Assembly (NCBI GenBank): GCA_905235085.1 | Contig: CAJOKD010000021.1 | Span: 1-64,000 of the forward strand | Length of the DNA stretch: 64,000 bases | Direction of reading: 5' to 3' | Source: an uncultured Bacteroidales bacterium | GTDB lineage: Bacteria > Bacteroidota > Bacteroidia > Bacteroidales > UBA932 | Part shown: one piece after another, positions 9,070 through 16,515 of the stretch | Layout of the letters: every line of letters begins with the position of its first letter | Position numbering within the stretch: position 1 is the first letter of the stretch | Notes under the pieces: model-generated | Databases searched by the model: none | Told to the model about the DNA's origin: nothing | What the model saw: only the letters and a program-made list of their open reading frames with translations | Made by a program: the position numbers and the translations under genes

Positions 9070-11283
9070 ATGGACGGAAAGGTACAGAATAGGATCGCCT
9101 GGGGCCTTATCGCCGCCATCCTGCTTGCATACCTGTTCTGCCTTCCCAGGAATATTTTCAAGGGTACCGGCTATTCCACCGTAGTAACGGACAGGAACGG
9201 TGAATTGCTGGGGGCCAGGACGGCCCCGGACGGACAGTGGCGTTTTCCACCGTCCGATTCGGTACCGGTCAAGTTCCAGACCGCTCTTATCAACTTCGAA
9301 GACAGGTATTTCATATTCCACCGGGGCGTCAACCCCGTCTCTGCCGTCAGGGCCGCAATCGGCAACATCAAGGCAGGCAGGGTCACCAGCGGAGGCAGCA
9401 CCATCACTATGCAGGTGATAAGGATGTCCAGAAGGAAACCCAGGAATATGTTCCAGAAAGTCATCGAAGCCATCCTCGCGACGAGGTTGGAACTACGGTG
9501 CAACAAGATGGAAATCCTGTGCCTATATGCCGCCCACGCCCCTTTCGGAGGCAATGTGGTCGGTCTTGAGGCTGCCTCCTGGAGGTATTTCGGGCGCCCT
9601 CCGGAAGAGCTTTCCTGGGCGGAAGCGGCGACTCTTGCCGTCCTGCCCAATTCCCCTTCCGACATCCATCCCGGCAAGAACAGGAACCGGCTGCTGGAAA
9701 AGCGCAATCAGCTTCTGAATACCTTGTTCAGAAGAGGGTACCTGGACGACCTGGATTTGGAACTTGCTCTGGAAGAGCCGCTTCCGGACGAACCTCTGCC
9801 ACTTCCTCAGGAAGCCCGGCATCTGACCGAATTCAATTGCAAGAGGACTCCCGGACAAAGGATCAGAACCACTGTGGACATCAACCTCCAGAGACAGGTC
9901 CAAGCCGTGGCAGACCAGTGGAACCTGGAATTCGCTAAAACCGGAATACACGACCTGGCCGCGATAGTCCTGGACGTACGTACTGGAGAGACCCTTGCCT
10001 ACGTAGGCAACGCAAATCCTGGCATCAAACGCCCGGGAAGCGATGTGGACATAGTAAGATCCCCGAGGAGCACCGGCAGCATACTCAAACCTGCCCTATA
10101 CTGTTCGCTTCTGCAGGAAGGCGAGATCCTACCGAACACCCTCCTTCCGGACATTCCCGTCAACATCAACGGTTTCAGCCCACAGAATTTCAACAGGCAG
10201 TTCGCCGGAGCCGTTCCGGCCTCAGAAGCCCTGGTACGCTCCCTCAACGTCCCGGCCGTCCATATGCTGAGGAAATACGGCGTATCCAAATTCCTTGACA
10301 TACTCAGGAAATGCGGATTATCTACGCTTCCTAAAAGCGCCTCCCATTATGGTCTGTCCCTGATCCTGGGCGGCGGAGAAGCCACCTTAATGGACATAAC
10401 GGCGATGTATGCCGGAATGTCAGCCTCCTATCAGGGCTGCGGCCCGGACGGATTCCCGCTCACGGACAAATGCGCCCTATGGTTGACCATAGACGCTTTG
10501 AAAGAGGTCAACCGCCCCGATGAAATCGACTGGCACCTGATCAGTTCGGTCAAGAAAGTTGCCTGGAAGACGGGCACCAGTTTCGGATTCAGGGATGCCT
10601 GGGCAGTCGGGTTCACTGCCGACTATGCGGTTGGAGTCTGGGCAGGGAACGCCCAAGGCCAGGGAATGCCGGGACTGACCGGCGCACGGACGGCCGGCCC
10701 GGTGCTGTTCGATATATTCAATCTCCTGCGCCCGAAAGAAGGCGACGGAGAGTATTATGCCGACGGTTGGTTCAAGGGGCCGGTGTACGGAGACTACATC
10801 ACTGCGGATGTCTGCAGCGAATCAGGCCATCTAAGAGGAGTCGACTGCCCGCACGCGGACACCTTGATGCTCCCGAGGAAGGCCATCAAGAGTAGTTCCT
10901 GCCCTTACCACAAGACCATCGACGGGATCCGCACATTCGTCCTTCCTCCTTCGATGGAGTGGTACTACCGGCAGCATCATCCTGAATACAAGCCATATAT
11001 TCCGCAGGACAAGCAGGATTACTCACCTATGGAGTTCATCTATCCTGAAAACGGAGCAGTGATCTATATCCCGCGCCAGCTGGACGGCTCCACCGCCGGG
11101 ATCACGTTCAACCTGGCACACAGGAATCCGGAGACGAAGGTCTTCTGGCATCTGGACAAAGAGTACGTGGGAGAGACACGGTACCTGCACCAGATAAGGC
11201 TGGTACCACAGAAGGGAATGCATACCGTGACGGCGGTAGATGAAAGCGGGAACACCATATCGGTAGCTTTCACGATAGGCTAG
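9070..11283 (+). CDS. pbpC: penicillin-binding protein 1C (bifunctional peptidoglycan synthase)
   Basis: A 737-residue class A PBP of the 1C type, anchored by one N-terminal membrane helix (residues 9-24). The glycosyltransferase domain has the catalytic Glu77 in FEDRYFIFHRGVNP and the SGGSTITMQ motif near 107-115. The transpeptidase domain carries the SxxK nucleophile Ser337 (STGSILKP), SLN at 391-393 and KTGTS from 500. A C-terminal BiPBP_C-like beta domain starts near residue 655 (YPENGAVIYIP). It polymerises glycan strands and cross-links them on the periplasmic face of the inner membrane. It lies 6 bases after the macroglobulin gene, almost certainly co-transcribed. Its stop TAG overlaps the stop of the convergent beta-helix remnant in a CTAG. 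Confidence 0.95.
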   Translation: MDGKVQNRIAWGLIAAILLAYLFCLPRNIFKGTGYSTVVTDRNGELLGARTAPDGQWRFPPSDSVPVKFQTALINFEDRYFIFHRGVNPVSAVRAAIGNIKAGRVTSGGSTITMQVIRMSRRKPRNMFQKVIEAILATRLELRCNKMEILCLYAAHAPFGGNVVGLEAASWRYFGRPPEELSWAEAATLAVLPNSPSDIHPGKNRNRLLEKRNQLLNTLFRRGYLDDLDLELALEEPLPDEPLPLPQEARHLTEFNCKRTPGQRIRTTVDINLQRQVQAVADQWNLEFAKTGIHDLAAIVLDVRTGETLAYVGNANPGIKRPGSDVDIVRSPRSTGSILKPALYCSLLQEGEILPNTLLPDIPVNINGFSPQNFNRQFAGAVPASEALVRSLNVPAVHMLRKYGVSKFLDILRKCGLSTLPKSASHYGLSLILGGGEATLMDITAMYAGMSASYQGCGPDGFPLTDKCALWLTIDALKEVNRPDEIDWHLISSVKKVAWKTGTSFGFRDAWAVGFTADYAVGVWAGNAQGQGMPGLTGARTAGPVLFDIFNLLRPKEGDGEYYADGWFKGPVYGDYITADVCSESGHLRGVDCPHADTLMLPRKAIKSSSCPYHKTIDGIRTFVLPPSMEWYYRQHHPEYKPYIPQDKQDYSPMEFIYPENGAVIYIPRQLDGSTAGITFNLAHRNPETKVFWHLDKEYVGETRYLHQIRLVPQKGMHTVTAVDESGNTISVAFTIG

Positions 11284-11650
11284 AATCTTCCTATCTCATC
11301 GAAAGGGATAGGCTGCAGTCCGTAGCCTGCCAGCACTTCCGGCTTCAGGTAATACTCCAAAGGAAGGGCAATTGTAGAATTCGCAGTGGGAAATGACGAG
11401 TCCGCATCCTAAAAAGGATACTCCGGGCTCATAGGTATGCTTAAACTGGGAGAAGTCCCTGATGAGGTTGTTGCAGAACACATAGCCGGCCTCCTCCAAG
11501 GTCTTCCTGTTTCCGCCGTAAGCCCTTATTCCACCGTGTCCCAAACGCTGCCTTTCGGTGAAACATAATAGTCCTTGGAATGCAAGGAGACCGGCAGGGA
11601 AAGGACCGCTAGAAGAAAGAGTAATGACCTGTACCGCAGGTGGCCGCGAA
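11280..11650 (-). pseudogene. remnant of a secreted right-handed beta-helix protein
   Basis: About 370 bases hold three pieces of one protein in different minus frames. The first (about 11650-11540) reads RYRSLLFLLAVLSLPVSLHSKDYYVSPKGS: a signal peptide followed by a typical mature start, but with no ATG (a CTG stands there). The second (11544-11296) has GGNRKTLEEAGYVFCNNLIRDF and HTYEPGV, then VISHCEFYN, as in the middle of beta-helix polysaccharide-lyase-like proteins. The third reads GYGLQPIPFDEIGRF and stops at 11280, the usual C-terminal ending of the family. Several hundred residues between the pieces are missing, so this is a decayed gene with at least two deletions and frame changes. 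The family assignment rests on my recognition of these conserved fragments. Confidence 0.65.
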
Positions 11651-11686
11651 GGTCACCTTCTTGAAAGTCAAAAGACTCGGAAGCTG

Positions 11687-12487
11687 CTACTTGGTCGGCT
11701 TCTTGTAGCCGTCGCTTATAGCCCTGGCGGACATCCTTTCGATACGCTTCTCCGTAGCCGGATGGTCGGAGAATATCTCGGAAACCGCCGAACTGGCAGC
11801 TGCCTGGGTACCTGAAGATGTACCTCCGGAAGACATCGCAAGCAACTTCTCGAAGGCCATTGCCATAGCCCAAGGGTTCTTGCCGTAAGCCTTCAGGAAA
11901 TCATAGCCGTAGTCATCGGCCTGGTTTTCCTGCTTCCTTGAGAACTTCGCACCCATCAAGGCCTCACCGATGTCACCGAGCTGGGAAGCGGTCAGGACAG
12001 CGATCGTACCTCCGGTAGAAACCACTGCATCCCTGAGGGCGGAAGTTAGGAGAGCCTGCTTGAACTGCTTCTTGGAGTGCTTGAGTGCCACGTGACCGAT
12101 TTCGTGACCGATCACACCCAGGACCTCGTCGTCGGACATCCTGTCGAGAAGTCCGGAATAGATTCGGACACTGCCGTCTGCGCAAGCGAAAGCATTGACG
12201 TCGTCAGTCTTGTAAACCTTGAAATTGAGAGGAACACCCTCGACGGAGGTGATTCCCTTTGTCATATTGCGGACCCTCTTGACATACGGGCTGGTCTCCG
12301 GAAGTACAGGACTCTCCGCATCAAGCTGGGTCACATACTGGGCAACATATGCCTGGATCTGTTCGTCGGTAAGCGAAGCAGCCTGGGCAACCTTGGCGCC
12401 GCCGGAAAGCAAGTAGGCGGCGTTGAACTGCTCAGTGCAGGATGCGCACGTGATTGCAGCGAACAAGATGATGAAAAGTTTTTTCAT
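11687..12487 (-). CDS. M48 family metallopeptidase (periplasmic, lipoprotein-like)
   Basis: A 266-residue M48 peptidase with the zinc motif HEIGH (His128, Glu129, His132) and the third ligand in ENQADDYG (Glu187, with Asp191). The N-terminus MKKLFIILFAAITCASC is a lipoprotein-type signal, with Cys14 or Cys17 as the lipidation site. The domain resembles small soluble M48 proteins such as LoiP/YcaL rather than the multi-helix HtpX type, so a role in outer-membrane protein quality control is likely. It follows the DUF3868/OmpA gene by 24 bases in the same orientation and the beta-helix remnant lies immediately downstream. The catalytic residues are intact. Confidence 0.9.
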   Translation of the reverse strand: MKKLFIILFAAITCASCTEQFNAAYLLSGGAKVAQAASLTDEQIQAYVAQYVTQLDAESPVLPETSPYVKRVRNMTKGITSVEGVPLNFKVYKTDDVNAFACADGSVRIYSGLLDRMSDDEVLGVIGHEIGHVALKHSKKQFKQALLTSALRDAVVSTGGTIAVLTASQLGDIGEALMGAKFSRKQENQADDYGYDFLKAYGKNPWAMAMAFEKLLAMSSGGTSSGTQAAASSAVSEIFSDHPATEKRIERMSARAISDGYKKPTK

Positions 12488-12511
12488 TTCGATTATCTAG
12501 TTTAATTAAGA

Positions 12512-13270
12512 TTAGAGGCCGAGGAGTTCCTTGCGGTAATTCAGCTGGTCAATTGCATCCTGAGCTTCCCTGACACCTTCGGACCTGGCCTGCCTGAAAT
12601 AATCCATAGCTTCGCTGAAATCCTCGGTAAGGGCAGCATAGAGACCCTTTGCGTAAGCGGCAAGACCGCTGTCGCCGGCCTTTCTGAGATACCTGCGGGC
12701 GGAATCCAGGTTACCTTCCTGCATCTCTGCCATAGCGGCATTGATGTTGGCAGTAGGGTCGTCAGGATATACCCTGGCAGCAGTGATGAAGGTCTTGTTG
12801 AAATCCTCGTCGCCAGGAGTATAGTTCTGGGCTGCGAGGTAGAACTCCTCAAGGCTGAGATTGCCCGGGCGGGTCTTCAGGACCTCTTCCACTTCCTCTG
12901 CGGAAGCATAGCTGCGGATAGTATAGTCGACCTTGTAATCCGTACGGCGGAGGAAAGGATAGCAGTTATCGAGCAAATTCTTGTAGTCGTCAGGATATGT
13001 ACTCTTGATCTTCCACTCCTTGGCATCAAGGTCGGTATAGGTAGCATCATCGTCGATCAGGTCGAGGATACGTACGCGGTGAGGCAAGTTGGAGTTCTCC
13101 ACATAAGCCCTGAGAGCTTCCCAGTTCTCCGGCACGAAGTCGGTCTTGAACAGGTTGTTGCTGAGGTTGTAGAGATTCTTCACATAGTCCTTGATAGCGG
13201 TGGTACGGGCGCTGGCGAGCTTCTCGTTGAGAGAATACTTGCCTTCAGGAGAAGCGAAGCCCTTGATTTG
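12512..13270 (-). CDS. DUF3868/OmpA-like protein, C-terminal part (frameshifted)
   Basis: This frame begins at the frame change near 13264-13272 with IKGFASPEGKYSLNEKLASAR, the conserved peptidoglycan-binding OmpA_C-like segment. It ends with a TPR-like helical region (PDDPTANINAAMAEMQ, SARRYLRKAGDSGLAAYAKGLYA). The first in-frame ATG is at 13183 (MKNLYN), which would omit the OmpA motif, so independent translation is unlikely to give a useful protein. The N-terminal part lies in the frame of the next entry. One missing base in the ATCAAATCAAG stretch accounts for the break. Joined, the two make a protein of about 480 residues, the expected size. Confidence 0.7.
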   Translation of the reverse strand, partial: QIKGFASPEGKYSLNEKLASARTTAIKDYVKNLYNLSNNLFKTDFVPENWEALRAYVENSNLPHRVRILDLIDDDATYTDLDAKEWKIKSTYPDDYKNLLDNCYPFLRRTDYKVDYTIRSYASAEEVEEVLKTRPGNLSLEEFYLAAQNYTPGDEDFNKTFITAARVYPDDPTANINAAMAEMQEGNLDSARRYLRKAGDSGLAAYAKGLYAALTEDFSEAMDYFRQARSEGVREAQDAIDQLNYRKELLGL

Positions 13271-13965
13271 ATGGTGACATCCTTGTCCCTGCGCACAGAG
13301 TCGATGGTCGCGCGGATCTTCGCGAGCTCCCTGGCATTGCTGTGGTAATCAGGATTGACCACCGACTTGCCCTGCGGGAAGTCCACGAAAGCCTGACCGG
13401 AGATCGACCTGCTCTTGGTCACCTCTGCCTCAGGACGGGAGAACACGAAATCAGGAGAGAAGGTGAAGGTCTTGATCCTGAATCCGCCGAGCTTGTCGCT
13501 GGTGGAGGAAATCTCCTTGCAGTTGGCACAGCCGTACTGCTCTTGGCGGAGTACGAGCTCGCAACCGTTCATCCAGTTCTCATAAGGGACGGTGACGTCA
13601 TAATTGACCGAGGAAGGCATATTCTTGACCGAATATGTCATCGTTTCGCCTTTGGACAGCTTGCTGCCGTTACGAAGGTACTGGAGGAAGCTGCCGCGGC
13701 TGTAGAGTCCGATAGCCGGGAGCTCGACCGAGTTGTCACCTTTCACGAGGACCGGCGTGAGCAGATATGCCTTGTTGCCGGGGATATAGACCTTGGTGAG
13801 GTCGACGTCCATATTGACGTTCAGATTCCTTCCGGTACGGTCCACGACCACGTTGCTGATGCCTGCACCAGGCCTTACAGTAACCTTGTCAGCCGCACGG
13901 AGGCCGGCACCCGCGAGAAGGGAAACGACGGCCATCAGGATTATTGCGGAAATATACTTTTTCAT
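13180..13965 (-). CDS. DUF3868 domain protein, N-terminal part (frameshifted)
   Basis: The ATG at 13965 is preceded by AGGAGG at a 7-base distance, which selects it over the ATG at 13971 and is unusually SD-like for this genome. The product starts with a signal peptide (MKKYISAIILMAVVSLLAGAG) and a DUF3868 beta domain (residues about 25-200), with Cys pairs in GCELVL and YGCANCKEI. It reaches the first OmpA-like strands (DKDVTIKS) and then leaves frame at about 13268, stopping at 13180. DUF3868 proteins with OmpA tails occur beside DUF3575 proteins in Bacteroidetes and are thought to sit at the outer membrane, sometimes with fimbrial loci. No fimbrial genes are seen here. Confidence 0.7.
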   Translation of the reverse strand: MKKYISAIILMAVVSLLAGAGLRAADKVTVRPGAGISNVVVDRTGRNLNVNMDVDLTKVYIPGNKAYLLTPVLVKGDNSVELPAIGLYSRGSFLQYLRNGSKLSKGETMTYSVKNMPSSVNYDVTVPYENWMNGCELVLRQEQYGCANCKEISSTSDKLGGFRIKTFTFSPDFVFSRPEAEVTKSRSISGQAFVDFPQGKSVVNPDYHSNARELAKIRATIDSVRRDKDVTIKSRASLLLKASILSTRSSPAPVPPLSRTM

Positions 13966-13981
13966 TATCATTCCTCCTATT

Positions 13982-14572
13982 CTAGAACAGATAAACCACA
14001 TTGATGGCAGCCTTCGTAGGGCCGAAATAGTTATGGGTCTCATTATCGGCGACCTGCTTGCCGCAGGACTTGCACTGGTACTGGTCATACCAGGTATGGA
14101 CATATCCCAGACCGGCTTCGAGCTCCAGATTCCAATGGGTAGCAAGCGGAATCGCGTAACCATAGGCAAGTCCTACGCCTGCCGCCAATCCCTGGAACCT
14201 ATTGTTTTTCAAGAGATTGAAGTCTGTGCCGAGCAGTTTGCCGCCAAACTCGTTGATACCACCGATATTATACTTCTGAGCCAGTGCGTTGATAGCCACG
14301 AAGTGTCCGGCGAAACGGTTGCAGAACCAGTAGCGTGCTTCAGGCTGAACCATCAGCACTCTCCAGCGTGCCTTGCTGTCTTGCTTGGACCATCCGTTGT
14401 AGTTGCCGGATATGTCCATCGTCCACTTAGGGGCGATGGGGAACTCGACTCCTGCATTGACGGTTCTCGTAGCGTCATAGAGAAGGTTCGTCTTGATAGC
14501 GAAGTCCTGTCCTTTAGCTGCCGAACCTATCAGAAGGGCGGCGAGCGAAATGACTAATACCTTTAGTTTCAT
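13982..14572 (-). CDS. DUF3575 outer-membrane beta-barrel protein
   Basis: A 196-residue protein with signal peptide MKLKVLVISLAALLIGSAAKGQ and alternating hydrophobic strands. It starts with AIKTNLLYDATRTVNAGVEFPI and ends with the aromatic terminus NVVYLF of outer-membrane barrels. These features match DUF3575. A CKSCGK pair near residue 170 might form a disulfide or bind metal. It is the first gene of a unit continuing into DUF3868/OmpA (16 bases on) and the M48 peptidase. A TAATTTTG -7 element lies about 25 bases upstream. The function is unknown; the fixed pairing with DUF3868 suggests a joint envelope structure. Confidence 0.8.
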   Translation of the reverse strand: MKLKVLVISLAALLIGSAAKGQDFAIKTNLLYDATRTVNAGVEFPIAPKWTMDISGNYNGWSKQDSKARWRVLMVQPEARYWFCNRFAGHFVAINALAQKYNIGGINEFGGKLLGTDFNLLKNNRFQGLAAGVGLAYGYAIPLATHWNLELEAGLGYVHTWYDQYQCKSCGKQVADNETHNYFGPTKAAINVVYLF

Positions 14573-14594
14573 TTGCTTGTTAATTAGATTTTAA

Positions 14595-14625
14595 CAAAAT
14601 TACGAAAAAAACCGAAATTTGAAAA
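14595..14625 (-). promoter_or_regulatory. promoter of the DUF3575-DUF3868-M48 unit
   Basis: TAATTTTG (14602-14595 on the minus strand) fits TAnnTTTG. The position 19 bases upstream reads TTTT inside GTTTT, a one-base departure from TTTG. The leader to the ATG at 14572 is about 16 bases. Confidence 0.5.
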
Positions 14626-14643
14626 CAATCTTCCTTCCCAATC

Positions 14644-16515
14644 TTACTCGGCTTTGCGCAGGACTATGCGTGAAGAGTAGGAGCGGTTCATCGAGCGGAC
14701 GAAGTCACGGAAAAGGTCATACTGTTCTGCCGGAAGGGTACAGGGTTTCAGGATGACTTCCTGGCGGATGACAATCTTGCTCCCGGAGTATGATGCATTG
14801 CTTCTGAATGAGCCCCACAGTTCATCTAACGCTACACTGGAAGGCAAAGATTCCACTTCCAGTCCCTCGGGAATATCAATCACCACCTCGTCTATGACAG
14901 TGGTTCCTGATTTGAACACCAATGGATTGACCCTCTCGGACCGCTGCGCATCCATCCTCTTGGAAAAAGGATTCCCTGCAAGCATCATCCTGGAGCCATT
15001 CCATTGTCCGTAAGTCAGGATATCGAAACCATAACCTACTTCGCATTCAGGAAACCACTCGCGTCCATCATAGGTATCGTAATTGTCTTTGATCCGAGCA
15101 GGAGTCAGATTCTGAGGCTGGGCATTCAACCCTCTGGTAATCAGGGCCCGCTTAGTTTCTTTTGAGAGAGCATCAAATCCGATCCAAGATTCCACATTGC
15201 GCCCGGAATGCTTCTGTGACACATCAAGATGAGCAGACCCGTCTTCGGACAGTTTGACAGATGTCACCGTAACACTCTTGCATAGACTGTCCGGATATGA
15301 CCTGGCACGGATCGTCTCTCCCCCTTCGGGACGGATCAGCAGCAACTCGTGGCCAGCAATACTCTCGTGCCTGTATCCGAGAGGGACCGAAGGATTCGTA
15401 CACTCGATGAACAATGTATCCGAAGTCTCTTTCAACGGCACGGTCAGGATGACATGATCAGTCTGACCCATTGAAGGATAGCCGGGCAGGAAATCTTCGG
15501 ACTCGGTGCTCAAGGCAGTATACCACGACTCTATTCCGAGTTCCGAAAGCATCAGGCGCATATAGTTTGAAAGAGCCTTGCAGTCACCGAAGCCGGTCCT
15601 GTCCACCGTCTCCGCAGGGAATGGCTTGAAACCGCCTATCCCAAGCTGGATGCTTACATAGCGTGTTTTTTCACGAAGGTACTTGTAAATTGCCCTAATC
15701 TTCCCCAACTTGTCAGGGATATTGTCTGTCAGCGAGTGGGCCTTCTCCTTCGCGCTGACCGGGAGACCAGGATCCGACTGAAGGAGGTCTTGCTGCCATT
15801 CGGCAATAGCCTCCCACGAATCCTGACGCCCCGGGAAACCATCGAACACGAACTCATCAGGAGAAGAATAGATGACAGGGACAAGACCAAGGACAGAAGG
15901 CATAAAACTTTCCTCGACATAACCGTCACAAGCAGAGAAACTCCAAGAATATATGTCACTCTTCGCTCCTTGCTCGACTGTCTTTTTCCCAGCCGGACCG
16001 AATTCATAGCTCCTGATCACGGTACCCGGAGGCACCGAAAGGGTGAAACGGCCTCCCCTCAGATCGGTATTCCCCGTTGTGACAGGGCAGTAGACAGGGA
16101 AAACGACGAACCCACCCTTTTGCTGGATCGTATATTCATATGTGACTGTGACCGGATATGATGGAGGAGACGGCATATATGCTGTCATAAAACCGTCGTC
16201 TGCGATTCCGGAAGCGATCGAGACAGTGGTAAGGTCTTTCTTCCCTATCTTCACTTGCTGCCCGGAAGGCAACTGCATGACGCCGGAGAAAGAGCTGAGG
16301 ACATCGTTCTTGCTGGTATATTCGATGAAGGCTGCGGCATCCAGCCCTTTCTTGGAATATACGATGACAGTGCGGGTGACGGTCAACACACCTTTTTCCA
16401 ACGATTGCATGGTAAAGGTCTCATCGTCACGGAGAACCGAGGCATACTTCTCCCCGGACACTGCAGGGAAAACGACCATCAGCAAGAAGACGGAGCATAG
16501 AAGGAAACGTCTCAT
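14644..16515 (-). CDS. DUF3857/transglutaminase-like secreted protein (active-site Cys and His kept)
   Basis: A 623-residue protein with signal peptide MRRFLLCSVFLLMVVFPAVSG, a DUF3857 beta domain (about 25-230) and a transglutaminase-like core. The core shows Cys312 in FGDCKALSNYM and His354 in TDHVIL. At the third position, where an Asp is usual, the sequence is IECTNPS (Glu371). A C-terminal DUF3858-like beta domain follows. The protein should be periplasmic or at the cell surface. The ATG overlaps the stop of the upstream paralogue by ATGA, so translation is coupled. The substrate is unknown; such cores act as proteases, peptide amidases or cross-linkers. Confidence 0.8.
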   Translation of the reverse strand: MRRFLLCSVFLLMVVFPAVSGEKYASVLRDDETFTMQSLEKGVLTVTRTVIVYSKKGLDAAAFIEYTSKNDVLSSFSGVMQLPSGQQVKIGKKDLTTVSIASGIADDGFMTAYMPSPPSYPVTVTYEYTIQQKGGFVVFPVYCPVTTGNTDLRGGRFTLSVPPGTVIRSYEFGPAGKKTVEQGAKSDIYSWSFSACDGYVEESFMPSVLGLVPVIYSSPDEFVFDGFPGRQDSWEAIAEWQQDLLQSDPGLPVSAKEKAHSLTDNIPDKLGKIRAIYKYLREKTRYVSIQLGIGGFKPFPAETVDRTGFGDCKALSNYMRLMLSELGIESWYTALSTESEDFLPGYPSMGQTDHVILTVPLKETSDTLFIECTNPSVPLGYRHESIAGHELLLIRPEGGETIRARSYPDSLCKSVTVTSVKLSEDGSAHLDVSQKHSGRNVESWIGFDALSKETKRALITRGLNAQPQNLTPARIKDNYDTYDGREWFPECEVGYGFDILTYGQWNGSRMMLAGNPFSKRMDAQRSERVNPLVFKSGTTVIDEVVIDIPEGLEVESLPSSVALDELWGSFRSNASYSGSKIVIRQEVILKPCTLPAEQYDLFRDFVRSMNRSYSSRIVLRKAE

